Below are positions 1 to 7,198 of a stretch of 8,264 bases of DNA, piece by piece; the first letter of the stretch is position 1; the number at the start of each line of letters is the position of its first letter. The notes under the pieces were generated by a model. It ran no database searches. It worked only from the letters and a program-made list of their open reading frames with translations, and was not told where the DNA came from. Position numbers and translations under genes: made by a program. Source of the DNA: CAYYMD01 sp964480425 (GTDB lineage Bacteria; Planctomycetota; Phycisphaerae; SM23-33); the NCBI GenBank assembly GCA_964480425.1, contig CAYZPY010000113.1, positions 1-8,264 on the forward strand. The letters are read 5' to 3'.

Positions 1-1
1 G

Positions 2-586
2 GTTTTTCCGGGCGAGAGCGGGGGCATCGTGCGTTCCCTGGAAAGCTGGGACGGCTACAGCACCCGGCGCGTTCCGTTCGGACAGGAGATATCCGTCACC
101 GCCCTTCAACTGACCACGGCGTTCGGCGCAGTGGCCAACGGCGGCCTGCTGCTGCGCCCCCGCCTGATAGATCGCGTGGTGGGTCCCGACGGGGAGGTGA
201 TGTACCAAGGACGGAGACGGATTGTCAGGCGCGTGCTCAGCCCGCAGACCGCCGCAAAAACGCTCGAGGTTCTCCACCAGGTGGTGGTCCGCGGGACCGG
301 AAAAAAGTGCCGCCTGTCGAACTGGAAGGCGTTCGGCAAGACCGGCACGGGGCAGATACCGGGACGGGGCGGTTACATAGAAGGCGCTTATACCGGCTCG
401 TTCATCGGCGGCGCCCCGCTGGAGCGCCCGCGGCTTTTGTGCCTGATATCCATATATTGGCCCGACAGGTCCAGGGGATATTACGGCGGAACGGTGGCGG
501 CGCCGTACGTTAAGCGCGTCCTGGAGAACTCGCTGCGCTACCTGGGCGTGGCGGGCGATTCGTCCGACGTGCTGGTGGTGCGCTGA
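2..586 (+). CDS. ftsI: FtsI/PBP transpeptidase, C-terminal part (5' end outside window)
   Basis: This is the 3' part of a class B penicillin-binding protein gene; the open frame runs in from the left edge with no start. The protein would cross-link peptide stems of septal peptidoglycan in the periplasm. About 194 residues are visible. They include the stretch FGQEISVTALQLTTAFGAVA followed by NGG, typical of the transpeptidase domain after the SxN motif, and the KTG box as FGKTGTGQ, with its Lys codon at 338-340. The catalytic SxxK and SxN motifs must lie upstream of the window. The chain ends about 80 residues after the KTG box with no PASTA repeats. Position directly before murE is the standard dcw order and favours FtsI over an elongation PBP2. 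Family assignment is firm; the exact paralogue is inferred from context. Confidence 0.93.
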   Translation, partial: VFPGESGGIVRSLESWDGYSTRRVPFGQEISVTALQLTTAFGAVANGGLLLRPRLIDRVVGPDGEVMYQGRRRIVRRVLSPQTAAKTLEVLHQVVVRGTGKKCRLSNWKAFGKTGTGQIPGRGGYIEGAYTGSFIGGAPLERPRLLCLISIYWPDRSRGYYGGTVAAPYVKRVLENSLRYLGVAGDSSDVLVVR

Positions 587-651
587 GCGCCGTATGAATG
601 AAAATTACAACGGCGTGTGCACGCGCGCGATTTGTTTTTTATTATATAGTC

Positions 652-2151
652 ATGCTATTTTCCGAATTGTTGTCCGCAGCGGGGCTGGAAGCCCGCCGGC
701 GCGGCGAGGCGGAGGTTACTTCGGTCGTTTGTGATTCCCGCCTTTGTCGGGACGGGTCGTGTTTTGTGGCGGTGCGCGGCGCCGAAGACGACGGGCACCG
801 TTACGTCGCCGCCGCAACAGACGCCGGCGCCTCGGCCGTGGTGTATACCGATGCGTCCGCGGCGCCGCGGGGTGTGGCGTCGGCGCAGGTGGAAGATTCC
901 CGCGCCGCGGCCGGTCCGCTCGCCCAGGCGATGCTCGCAGGGCCTGGGCAAAAACTGACCTGCGTCGGCATAACGGGCACCAACGGAAAGACCACCGTCG
1001 CGCACCTTGTTCACTCGGTGCTTTCACAGGCGGGATACAGGCCGGGTATCCTGGGAACCATAACTTACCGGACCGGCGTTCGCGAATTGCCGGCGGGAGT
1101 GACCACCCCCGACCCTGTGGCCTTGGCCGAGATGACGGGCGAGATGGTCTCGGCCGGAATGACGCACCTGGTTATGGAAGTGTCTTCGCACGCGCTGGAC
1201 CAGCGCCGCACGGCGGGCATCGAGTTCGACGCGGCGGTGTTTACGAATCTCTCCGGCGACCACCTGGATTACCACAAGACCATGGACGCTTACGCCGCGG
1301 CGAAGCGCCGCCTGTTCGAGCGCGGCTCGCTGCGGGCGGGCGGAACTGCGGTGATTAACAGGGACGACCCCCGCGGCGAGAGTTTTGCCCGGGCGACGGA
1401 GGGCGAAGTGATATGGTACGGACTGAGCCCTGCGGCGGACGTGCACGGAAAGATACGGAGCATCGATTCTTCGGGCAGCCGCTTTTGCGTGATGCACGGC
1501 GGCGCCGGCGAGGAGGTTGCAACCCCGCTGATAGGTCGGCACAATGTATACAACTGCCTGGCGGTGTCTGCGGCGTGCCTGTCGCTGGGGATCGACCTGC
1601 GCACAGTGGCGGGGGGACTTGCCAGTGTAAAGCGGGTGCAGGGGCGCCTGGAGCCGGTGGATCCCGGCGCGCCTTACGGCGTGTTTGTGGACTACGCACA
1701 CACCGACGACGCGCTGCAAAACGTTCTGGGTTCGCTGCAGCCGCTGACGTCGGGCAGACTGATAGTGGTTTTCGGATGCGGCGGCGATCGCGACCGGACC
1801 AAGAGGCCGAGAATGGCCCGGATCGCCGAGCGGTTCGCCGACAGGATAGTGATTACTTCCGACAATCCGCGGACGGAGCGCCCGGATGAAATAATAGACC
1901 AGATACTTGCGGGCCTCAGCGAGCCGGGGCGCGCAAAAACTGACGTATGCCCCGATCGACGGCGCGCCATAGAACGCGCCGTGGCACAGGCCGAGGCGGG
2001 AGACGTCGTTTTGATTGCAGGCAAAGGTCACGAGACATACCAGGTGGTGGGAACCGAGAAGATCCCGTTCGACGACGTCAGTGTTGCCCGCGGCGCGATG
2101 CATACGAGGGGCAAACCGCATCGCCGGGGCATGAGGGAAGGTTGCCGATGA
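652..2151 (+). CDS. murE: UDP-MurNAc-L-Ala-D-Glu:meso-diaminopimelate ligase MurE
   Basis: Cytoplasmic ATP-dependent ligase adding the third residue of the stem peptide. From the ATG at 652 it has 499 residues, normal for MurE. Visible are the N-terminal substrate-binding domain (CDSR, about residues 27-30), the ATP P-loop ITGTNGKTT (107-115), the EVSSHALDQ region, and TNLSGDHLDYH followed by K218 in AAAKRRLF, the usual carbamylated Lys. In the C-terminal ligase domain CGGDRDRTKRP leads to DNPR (404-407), the signature for meso-DAP rather than L-Lys. An in-frame ATG at 598 would add 18 residues (MKITTACARARFVFYYIV). I prefer 652 because MLFSELL matches how family members begin, but neither start has a clear Shine-Dalgarno. 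It overlaps murF by four bases (ATGA). Function is very secure; the start is not. Confidence 0.96.
   Translation: MLFSELLSAAGLEARRRGEAEVTSVVCDSRLCRDGSCFVAVRGAEDDGHRYVAAATDAGASAVVYTDASAAPRGVASAQVEDSRAAAGPLAQAMLAGPGQKLTCVGITGTNGKTTVAHLVHSVLSQAGYRPGILGTITYRTGVRELPAGVTTPDPVALAEMTGEMVSAGMTHLVMEVSSHALDQRRTAGIEFDAAVFTNLSGDHLDYHKTMDAYAAAKRRLFERGSLRAGGTAVINRDDPRGESFARATEGEVIWYGLSPAADVHGKIRSIDSSGSRFCVMHGGAGEEVATPLIGRHNVYNCLAVSAACLSLGIDLRTVAGGLASVKRVQGRLEPVDPGAPYGVFVDYAHTDDALQNVLGSLQPLTSGRLIVVFGCGGDRDRTKRPRMARIAERFADRIVITSDNPRTERPDEIIDQILAGLSEPGRAKTDVCPDRRRAIERAVAQAEAGDVVLIAGKGHETYQVVGTEKIPFDDVSVARGAMHTRGKPHRRGMREGCR
2133..2141 (+). promoter_or_regulatory. Ribosome binding site of murF
   Basis: The purine tract GAGGGAAGG lies 6 nt before the ATG at 2148, inside the end of murE. 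It supports that ATG rather than the in-frame ATG at 2157, and it fits coupled translation across the ATGA overlap. Confidence 0.7.
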
Positions 2152-3614
2152 AGCCGATGCATCTGGAGGAGATTCGCCGGGTGGTTCACGGCCGCTGGCT
2201 CGCCAGGGGCAGGAACCTCGCCTTGGAGGGCGTGACCACCGATTCCCGCACCGCCTGCGGGGGTCAGTTGTTCGTGGCGCTTCGCGGCCGGAAGTACGAC
2301 GGGCACGATTACCTTGCCGAGGCCGCCAACGACGGATGTGTGGCGGCGCTGGTCCAGCGCGACGGCGAACCTCCCCCGGAGGTGGCGCAATTGTTCGGCG
2401 CCGGTGTGATAGGCGTGGACGACACCGTCGGCGCTCTTGGCGCCCTTGCCCATGCGTATCGCGCGATGATTCCCTCGGTGGTCATCGCCGTCACCGGCTC
2501 CAACGGCAAGACCACCGTCAAGCGGATGATACATCACATACTGTCGCGCCTTCCGGGCGGGGGGGGAGAACTGATGAAAGGCACGTGCAGCCCGAAAAGT
2601 TACAACAACGCCATCGGCGTTCCGCTGACGCTTCTGGGGGTGGATTCCGGCGACGATTACGTGGTCTGCGAAATCGGCTCCAACGCGCCCGGCGAGATCG
2701 GCACTCTAAGCAGGATAGTCCAGCCGGACATTGCGGTGATAACCAACGTCTCTGCCACCCACCTGGAGGGTCTGGGCAGCGTGGAGGATGTCGCTGCCGA
2801 AAAGGCCTCAATACTGGGCTATCTTGCGGATAACGGGCTGGCCGTCGTCGGGGCCGATTATCCCCAACTGGACGCCGCACTGTCGGCGTACAAGTGCAAG
2901 GTGATCCGATACGGGCTTTCTTCCGGCGCCGATTTGCGCCTGACGGACTACCGGCCGGAAGGTCCGCGCCAGCGTTTCCAGATGAATGACAGTTTGTGGG
3001 TCCGCCTGTCCGTTTGCGGGCGGCACAATGCTCTGAACGCGATGTCGGCCATCGCCGTCGCACAGCGCCTGGGTTACGGTCGCAAAGACGCCGCCGTGGC
3101 GCTGGAGGATTTCTCCCCGCCCCCGATGCGCCTGGAGCGAGTTGAAATTGGAGGCGTTGTGGTTATCAACGACGCGTACAACGCCAATCCTGCGTCGGTG
3201 TCGGCGGCGGGTGAGGTTCTCGGACGGGACGAACATGCCGCCCGTCGCGTGGCGATACTGGGCGACATGCTCGAACTGGGAGACGAGTCGCGCCGGCTGC
3301 ATCTGGAAACGGGTGAGAACCTAGCCGGGACGGGCGTTGATTTGGTCATCGGCGTGGGGCGCCTGGGCCGATATATCGCCAGAGGCGCCTCGCAGGCGGG
3401 ACTCGAGGCGGAAACGTTCGGCTCCGTTGGCGCGGCCGTGCGCGGGCTCGGCGAACTGCTGAAAAAGGGCGATACTGTGCTGATAAAGGGCTCCCGCGGC
3501 ATGCGGATGGAGCGACTGCTGGCGCCGATAGAAAAGGCGTTCGCCCCGAAGCGCCGCCGGGGCGCTAAAAAGAAAAATTCCCCGCGCAGCAAATCCGGAA
3601 GGAAACGCAGTTGA
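2148..3614 (+). CDS. murF: UDP-MurNAc-tripeptide:D-alanyl-D-alanine ligase MurF
   Basis: Cytoplasmic ligase that adds D-Ala-D-Ala to complete UDP-MurNAc-pentapeptide, the substrate of the next gene product, MraY. It has 488 residues. The order is an N-terminal UDP-sugar-binding domain with TTDSR, the P-loop TGSNGKTT (GSNGKTT at 117-123), KSYNNAIGVPLTLL (a MurF hallmark), EIGSNAPGEI, a TNVSATHLEGLGS segment, and the C-terminal domain with INDAYNANP (DAYNANP at 342-348) and ILGDMLELG. This separates it clearly from MurC, MurD and MurE. The start at 2148 is backed by a good ribosome binding site and the ATGA overlap with murE. The last 24 residues (465-488) are unusual: 12 are Lys or Arg, following the normal end of the fold at about IEKAF. 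The stop overlaps the TTG start of mraY. Confidence 0.96.
   Translation: MKPMHLEEIRRVVHGRWLARGRNLALEGVTTDSRTACGGQLFVALRGRKYDGHDYLAEAANDGCVAALVQRDGEPPPEVAQLFGAGVIGVDDTVGALGALAHAYRAMIPSVVIAVTGSNGKTTVKRMIHHILSRLPGGGGELMKGTCSPKSYNNAIGVPLTLLGVDSGDDYVVCEIGSNAPGEIGTLSRIVQPDIAVITNVSATHLEGLGSVEDVAAEKASILGYLADNGLAVVGADYPQLDAALSAYKCKVIRYGLSSGADLRLTDYRPEGPRQRFQMNDSLWVRLSVCGRHNALNAMSAIAVAQRLGYGRKDAAVALEDFSPPPMRLERVEIGGVVVINDAYNANPASVSAAGEVLGRDEHAARRVAILGDMLELGDESRRLHLETGENLAGTGVDLVIGVGRLGRYIARGASQAGLEAETFGSVGAAVRGLGELLKKGDTVLIKGSRGMRMERLLAPIEKAFAPKRRRGAKKKNSPRSKSGRKRS
3597..3603 (+). promoter_or_regulatory. Ribosome binding site selecting the TTG start of mraY
   Basis: GGAAGGA sits 7 nt before TTG at 3611. 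The first in-frame ATG lies about 35 codons inside, beyond the first membrane segment, so this site decides for the TTG start. Confidence 0.7.
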
Positions 3615-4723
3615 TTTACTGGTTTTACACAGGCGCCTTGCTGAGAATCGCCGGAGCGGCGGTTTTGAGTTTCCTGCTGGTGGTCACCCTTGCGCCGCGG
3701 ACGATAAAGTTTCTGATGCGCCGCAAGTTGGGCGACAGGCCCGAGTTCGACCACGCCGACCTGAACCAGCTGACGCGCTACAAGTCCAACACGCCGACGA
3801 TGGGCGGCGTGCTGATGGTCGTGGCGCTGTTCGTGTCGCTTGTAATATTCGCCGACACGTACAACATGTACATACGCATGGCGCTGCTGGCGCTGGTATG
3901 GCTGGGTGGGCTGGGCGCCGTGGACGACTGGATTAAACTGCGTTACTCGGCCGGAAAGGGAAGCAGGGACGGGCTGAAGGCGTGGGAAAAGATGCTTTTC
4001 CAGGTGGGCCTGGCGGTGCTGCTGGCCATCTTCATCCGCTCGTACGCGCGCAACGTGGAAACCGCCAAGAGGTTTTATTTCCCATTCGCGTTCGATCCGG
4101 TATACCTGCCGTCGATTATGCACGTGGTGATAACGGTGTTGACGATGGTCGGTTCGTCCAACGCGGTGAATCTCACCGACGGGATGGACGGGCTGGCGGC
4201 GGGTTGTCTTGCGATCGTGGCGGGCGTATTTCTTATTATTTCGCGCGTGGTGGGCGTTCACGACCTGGCGGCGACCTACAGCATGCCGCTGGTCGGCAAG
4301 GAGGCGGCCGAAATGACGATAATATGCGCCGCCATCATGGGCTCGTGCATCGGATTTTTGTGGTACAATTCACCCCCGGCGCAGGTTTTCATGGGCGACA
4401 CCGGTTCGCTTCCGCTGGGCGGGCTGATAGGATACATCGCGGTCGTGGCGCGCCAGGAGCTGCTGTTGCTCATCGCCGGCGGCGTGTTCGTCATGGAGGC
4501 CGGCAGCGTGCTGATGCAGATAGGGTATTTCAAACTGACCCGTCGTGCGGCCAGGAGAAGCGGATACTCCCGCAACGTTCAGGGAAAGCGGCTCTTCCGG
4601 TGCGCGCCGCTGCATTATCATTTTCACCTGGGCGGATGGGCCGAGCCCAAGGTCGTGGTGCGGTTCTGGCTGTTGGGCATAATTTTCGCCGCACTGGCGC
4701 TGGCGACGCTGAAACTGCGGTAA
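3611..4723 (+). CDS. mraY: Phospho-MurNAc-pentapeptide transferase MraY
   Basis: Integral membrane enzyme that moves phospho-MurNAc-pentapeptide from UDP to undecaprenyl phosphate, making lipid I. It has 370 residues, close to the family norm, with about ten hydrophobic segments. Visible family motifs are TPTMGG in the first cytoplasmic loop, VDDWIKL (D105, D106), NAVNLTDGMDGLAAG (N187, D190, D193), FMGDTGSL (D263) and the last cytoplasmic loop with FRCAPLHYHFHLGGWAEP. In most MraY proteins that last loop reads PxHHHxE; here it is H335-Y-H337-F-H339. The start is TTG, overlapping the murF stop as TTGA, with a good ribosome binding site; starting at the first ATG would lose membrane segment 1. 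murD, often the next gene, is missing; ftsW follows after 37 nt. The assignment as MraY rather than WecA/TagO comes from the motif set and neighbours. Confidence 0.96.
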   Translation: MIYWFYTGALLRIAGAAVLSFLLVVTLAPRTIKFLMRRKLGDRPEFDHADLNQLTRYKSNTPTMGGVLMVVALFVSLVIFADTYNMYIRMALLALVWLGGLGAVDDWIKLRYSAGKGSRDGLKAWEKMLFQVGLAVLLAIFIRSYARNVETAKRFYFPFAFDPVYLPSIMHVVITVLTMVGSSNAVNLTDGMDGLAAGCLAIVAGVFLIISRVVGVHDLAATYSMPLVGKEAAEMTIICAAIMGSCIGFLWYNSPPAQVFMGDTGSLPLGGLIGYIAVVARQELLLLIAGGVFVMEAGSVLMQIGYFKLTRRAARRSGYSRNVQGKRLFRCAPLHYHFHLGGWAEPKVVVRFWLLGIIFAALALATLKLR

Positions 4724-4749
4724 GTTTTTCAAATACCGGCATGAAATTG

Positions 4750-4755
4750 AAAGGA
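4750..4755 (+). promoter_or_regulatory. Ribosome binding site of ftsW
   Basis: AAAGGA lies 5 nt before the GTG at 4761 in the 37-nt mraY-ftsW gap. It supports that GTG as the start. No terminator or convincing promoter is visible in the gap. Confidence 0.6.
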
Positions 4756-4760
4756 CCCGC

Positions 4761-5912
4761 GTGAAACCGACTCCGCTGAGTAAGAATTATCTTGCACAGG
4801 CGCTGCTTCTTACCACGCTGTCCATGATCGCGCTGGGCGTGGTCCTGGTCGCCAGCGCCGCGGCATCTCTGGGCTTGTCCGGGCCTTGGTACGCCAGGGT
4901 GGAGGTTCGTCACGCGATATTCGCGGCGGTGGCGGTTGTGGTCCTGATGACGTTGTGGCGCGTGGATTACCGTCTGCTGGGGCGTGGGGGTCGCCTGCCG
5001 GTGGCGGCGACGCTGCTACTGGCTGGGGCGCTGGTTTGCGGGGCGCTGGTGTTTATACCGGGCGTGGGGCGGTCGGTAGGGGGGCACCGGCGGTGGATTA
5101 TATTGTTTTCCGGTCCGTTCACGCTGGGATTTCAACCGTCGGAATTTATCAAGTTCACGCTGCTGATTTTCCTTGCGGCTTGGCTGGGGCGAAGAAGCGT
5201 TAAAATCCGCAGCTTCCGTGGGGCGTTCGTACCGTCGGTGGGCGTAATCGCCATGGGTGCTGGCCTGATCGTGACCGAGGACTTCGGCACGGCGGCGATA
5301 GTGGGCTTCTCGGCGGCGGTTGCGATGTTCTTGGCGGGGGTGCCCTGGTATTACCTTGCGACGCTGGCGGCGCCGGCGGGCGCGGGCTTTTACGCCTTTG
5401 TGTATCGTGATCCCGTCCGATGGGAGCGCATAACCGCAATGCTGAACCCGTGGTCGCATAGCAATCCCGGCTCGTACCAGCCGAGGCAGTCGCTGATAGC
5501 GATTTTGTCCGGTGGATGGTACGGAAAGGGGCTGGGAAGGGGGCTTCAAAAACACGGCTTCCTGCCCGAAGACACCACGGACTTCATTTTCTCCATCATG
5601 AGCGAGGAGTGGGGCTATATGGGCGCTGTGCTGTTGTTGGGATTGTTCCTGCTGTGGATGTACCTGGTTTGCAGGGTCGCCTCGGGTGCGTCGGACAGAT
5701 TCGGGCGGGTGCTGGCTGCGTCGCTGGGTTTCGTAATAGCGCTTCAGGCGGTGCTGCACATAGCAGTAGACCAGGTGGTCCTTCCGCCCACGGGGGTGTC
5801 GCTTCCGTTTATCTCCGCAGGGGGAACGGCGCTTGTCGCCTGCGCCGCGGCGACCGCCCTGATTGTCTCGGTCACCGCCCACAAAACCGAACCGGAGCCG
5901 GGTGCCGCGTGA
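4761..5912 (+). CDS. ftsW: SEDS-family septal glycosyltransferase FtsW
   Basis: Polytopic inner-membrane protein that polymerises lipid II into glycan strands at the septum together with its partner class B PBP, most likely the transpeptidase encoded at the left edge. It has 383 residues and multiple hydrophobic segments after a short N-terminal cytoplasmic tail. SEDS landmarks are QPSEFIKF (125-132), TEDFGTAAIV where many family members have PDxGT, LPEDTTDFIFSIMSEEWG, in which D274 aligns with the catalytic Asp of the large extracellular loop, and PTGVSLPFISAGGTALV near the C terminus. The start is GTG with an AAAGGA site. The dcw location favours FtsW over RodA. The C-terminal tail is short. 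In a typical cluster murG would follow at once; here about 1.9 kb of unrelated genes intervene. Confidence 0.94.
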   Translation: MKPTPLSKNYLAQALLLTTLSMIALGVVLVASAAASLGLSGPWYARVEVRHAIFAAVAVVVLMTLWRVDYRLLGRGGRLPVAATLLLAGALVCGALVFIPGVGRSVGGHRRWIILFSGPFTLGFQPSEFIKFTLLIFLAAWLGRRSVKIRSFRGAFVPSVGVIAMGAGLIVTEDFGTAAIVGFSAAVAMFLAGVPWYYLATLAAPAGAGFYAFVYRDPVRWERITAMLNPWSHSNPGSYQPRQSLIAILSGGWYGKGLGRGLQKHGFLPEDTTDFIFSIMSEEWGYMGAVLLLGLFLLWMYLVCRVASGASDRFGRVLAASLGFVIALQAVLHIAVDQVVLPPTGVSLPFISAGGTALVACAAATALIVSVTAHKTEPEPGAA

Positions 5913-5934
5913 GCGGGCGGATTTATGCTTTCTC

Positions 5935-6022
5935 GGAGGATTGATGTGTTATGATAGAGATGATTGCTTTTTAATAGTTGAGGTGTTTAATACAATGCGT
6001 GTGGAAGTGTGAGCAATCAAAT
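5935..6022 (+). promoter_or_regulatory. Candidate promoter and leader of the ATPase/DUF4276 pair
   Basis: The 110 nt after ftsW (5913-6022) become AT-rich. An extended -10-like element, TG-t-TATGAT, lies at 5947-5955 (the hexamer TATGAT at 5950-5955). The -35 region at 17-bp spacing (5927-5932, GCTTTC) is poor, as is usual for extended -10 promoters. Transcription would start near 5962 and give a leader of about 60 nt. Just upstream, GGAGGA at 5935-5940 precedes a possible 22-codon ORF from ATG 5944 to TGA 6012, with only 3 nt between site and start. No rho-independent terminator is seen after ftsW, so read-through from the dcw operon is equally possible. The element is a pattern match only. 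Confidence 0.35.
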
Positions 6023-7198
6023 ATGACTAAGCAGTCAAATGGTAAAAAGTTGCGGTTCACGCACTTGCTTCTGGAGAACTGGCGGAACTTTACGCACGTG
6101 GATGTGGATCTTCAGGGGCGAGTATTTTTAGTCGGTCCGAATGCATCCGGGAAGTCGAATCTGCTGGATGCTTTCCGCTTTCTGCGTGACATCAGCAGCG
6201 TCGGCGGCGGCTTTCAGGATGCGGTACGCAGACGAGGTGGTGTTAAGTCTTTGCGCTGTCTAGCTGCAAGAAGGTACCCAGATGTTCTCATAGAGGTTTC
6301 TCTTGGGAATGAAGAAAATGAGAAAGTATGGAAGTATCGGTTGCAGTTCAAGCAAGACCAGCAACGTCGAATTTACATTCAGAATGAAAGAGTAGAAAAA
6401 GAAGGTATAGAAATACTTAATCGCCCTAATAAAGACGACATTCAGGATAAAAAACGCCTTAGCCAAACATATTTAGAACAAGTTTATGTCAATCGTGACT
6501 ATCGTGATATTGCTGACTTTTTTAACTCTGTTGATTATCTTCACATAGTTCCTCAACTGGTTCGTGAACCGAATCGCTCAGTTGGAATCAGCAATGATCC
6601 ATTTGGGGGTGATTTTCTGCAACAAATAGCTAAAACACAGGAAAAGACGAAAAATGCGAGACTAAGACGCATTACTAATGCCTTGAGTATGGCTGTTCCT
6701 CAATTAGAAGATTTGCGATTAAAACGTGATACCACTGGAACACCTCACTTGAGGGGTAAATACGAAAATTGGCGCTCACGCGGCGCATGGCAAACAGAGG
6801 AGCGATTTTCAGATGGCACGTTGTGCCTTATGGGTCTGCTCTGGGCTGTTCTGAGTGGTAAAGGACCGTTGCTTCTGGAGGAACCGGAACTGTCGCTTCA
6901 CCCCGAGGCCGTGCGTTACATACCTCAGATGTTCGCCAGGATTCAGCGTAAACTTGCACGACAGATCCTTATCAGCACGCACTCTCCCGATTTGCTGCGT
7001 GATAAGGGAATTGGTTTGGATGAGGTATTTCTTCTTACACCCGCCCCCGGTACGGAAGGCACATCCGTAAAATCCGCAAGCGATTATTCTGAGATTAAAT
7101 CCCTTCTGGAGAATGGGGAAACCCTCGCGGATGCTGTGATGCCGCTGACGCGTCCCGAAAATGTAAGCCAATTACCACTCTTTCCCGACATGAAATGA
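6023..7198 (+). CDS. AAA/ABC-type (OLD/RecF-like, AAA_21-type) P-loop ATPase
   Basis: A 391-residue predicted ATPase. It has an N-terminal RecF/OLD-like strand pattern (LRFTHLLLENWRNF), Walker A GPNASGKS (38-45), an ABC-signature-like RFSDGT (261-266), Walker B LLLEEPE with E286/E287, LSLHPEA directly after it, and the switch His H320 in ISTHSPDLL. Between Walker A and the signature lies about 215 residues, largely charged and partly helical, without a motif I recognise. No signal peptide or membrane segment is seen. I use ATG 6023; a TTG at 5978 would add 15 residues but lacks a ribosome binding site and the typical N terminus begins after 6023. It overlaps the next gene by ATGA. Such ATPases paired with small TOPRIM-like proteins are known from anti-phage systems; a defence role is inferred. 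Codon choice in the centre is AT-rich, unlike the flanking dcw genes. Confidence 0.88.
   Translation: MTKQSNGKKLRFTHLLLENWRNFTHVDVDLQGRVFLVGPNASGKSNLLDAFRFLRDISSVGGGFQDAVRRRGGVKSLRCLAARRYPDVLIEVSLGNEENEKVWKYRLQFKQDQQRRIYIQNERVEKEGIEILNRPNKDDIQDKKRLSQTYLEQVYVNRDYRDIADFFNSVDYLHIVPQLVREPNRSVGISNDPFGGDFLQQIAKTQEKTKNARLRRITNALSMAVPQLEDLRLKRDTTGTPHLRGKYENWRSRGAWQTEERFSDGTLCLMGLLWAVLSGKGPLLLEEPELSLHPEAVRYIPQMFARIQRKLARQILISTHSPDLLRDKGIGLDEVFLLTPAPGTEGTSVKSASDYSEIKSLLENGETLADAVMPLTRPENVSQLPLFPDMK

Noticed and set aside
1024..2121. Long minus-strand open frame of 365 codons opposite murE.
   Set aside because: It is a shadow of GC-rich coding sequence; murE has full family motifs and the antisense frame shows none.
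3564..3578. A-rich run AAAAAGAAAAA near the murF end, similar to a -1 frameshift slippery site.
   Set aside because: The reading frame is GCT AAA AAG, not A AAA AAG, and a -1 shift there leads straight to a stop, so no useful product arises.
3074..4261. Minus-strand open frame of 395 codons spanning murF and mraY.
   Set aside because: It is rich in His, Arg and Gln in the manner of antisense shadows, crosses two well-supported genes and has no recognisable domain.
4741..4764. Seven-codon ATG frame just before ftsW that overlaps its GTG start.
   Set aside because: It has no ribosome binding site and is too short to support; the AAAGGA inside it serves ftsW.
5978..6022. TTG start at 5978 giving a 15-residue longer ATPase.
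   Set aside because: There is no ribosome binding site before it, the extra residues are Cys-rich and unlike family N termini, and the ATG at 6023 starts just before the conserved first strand.
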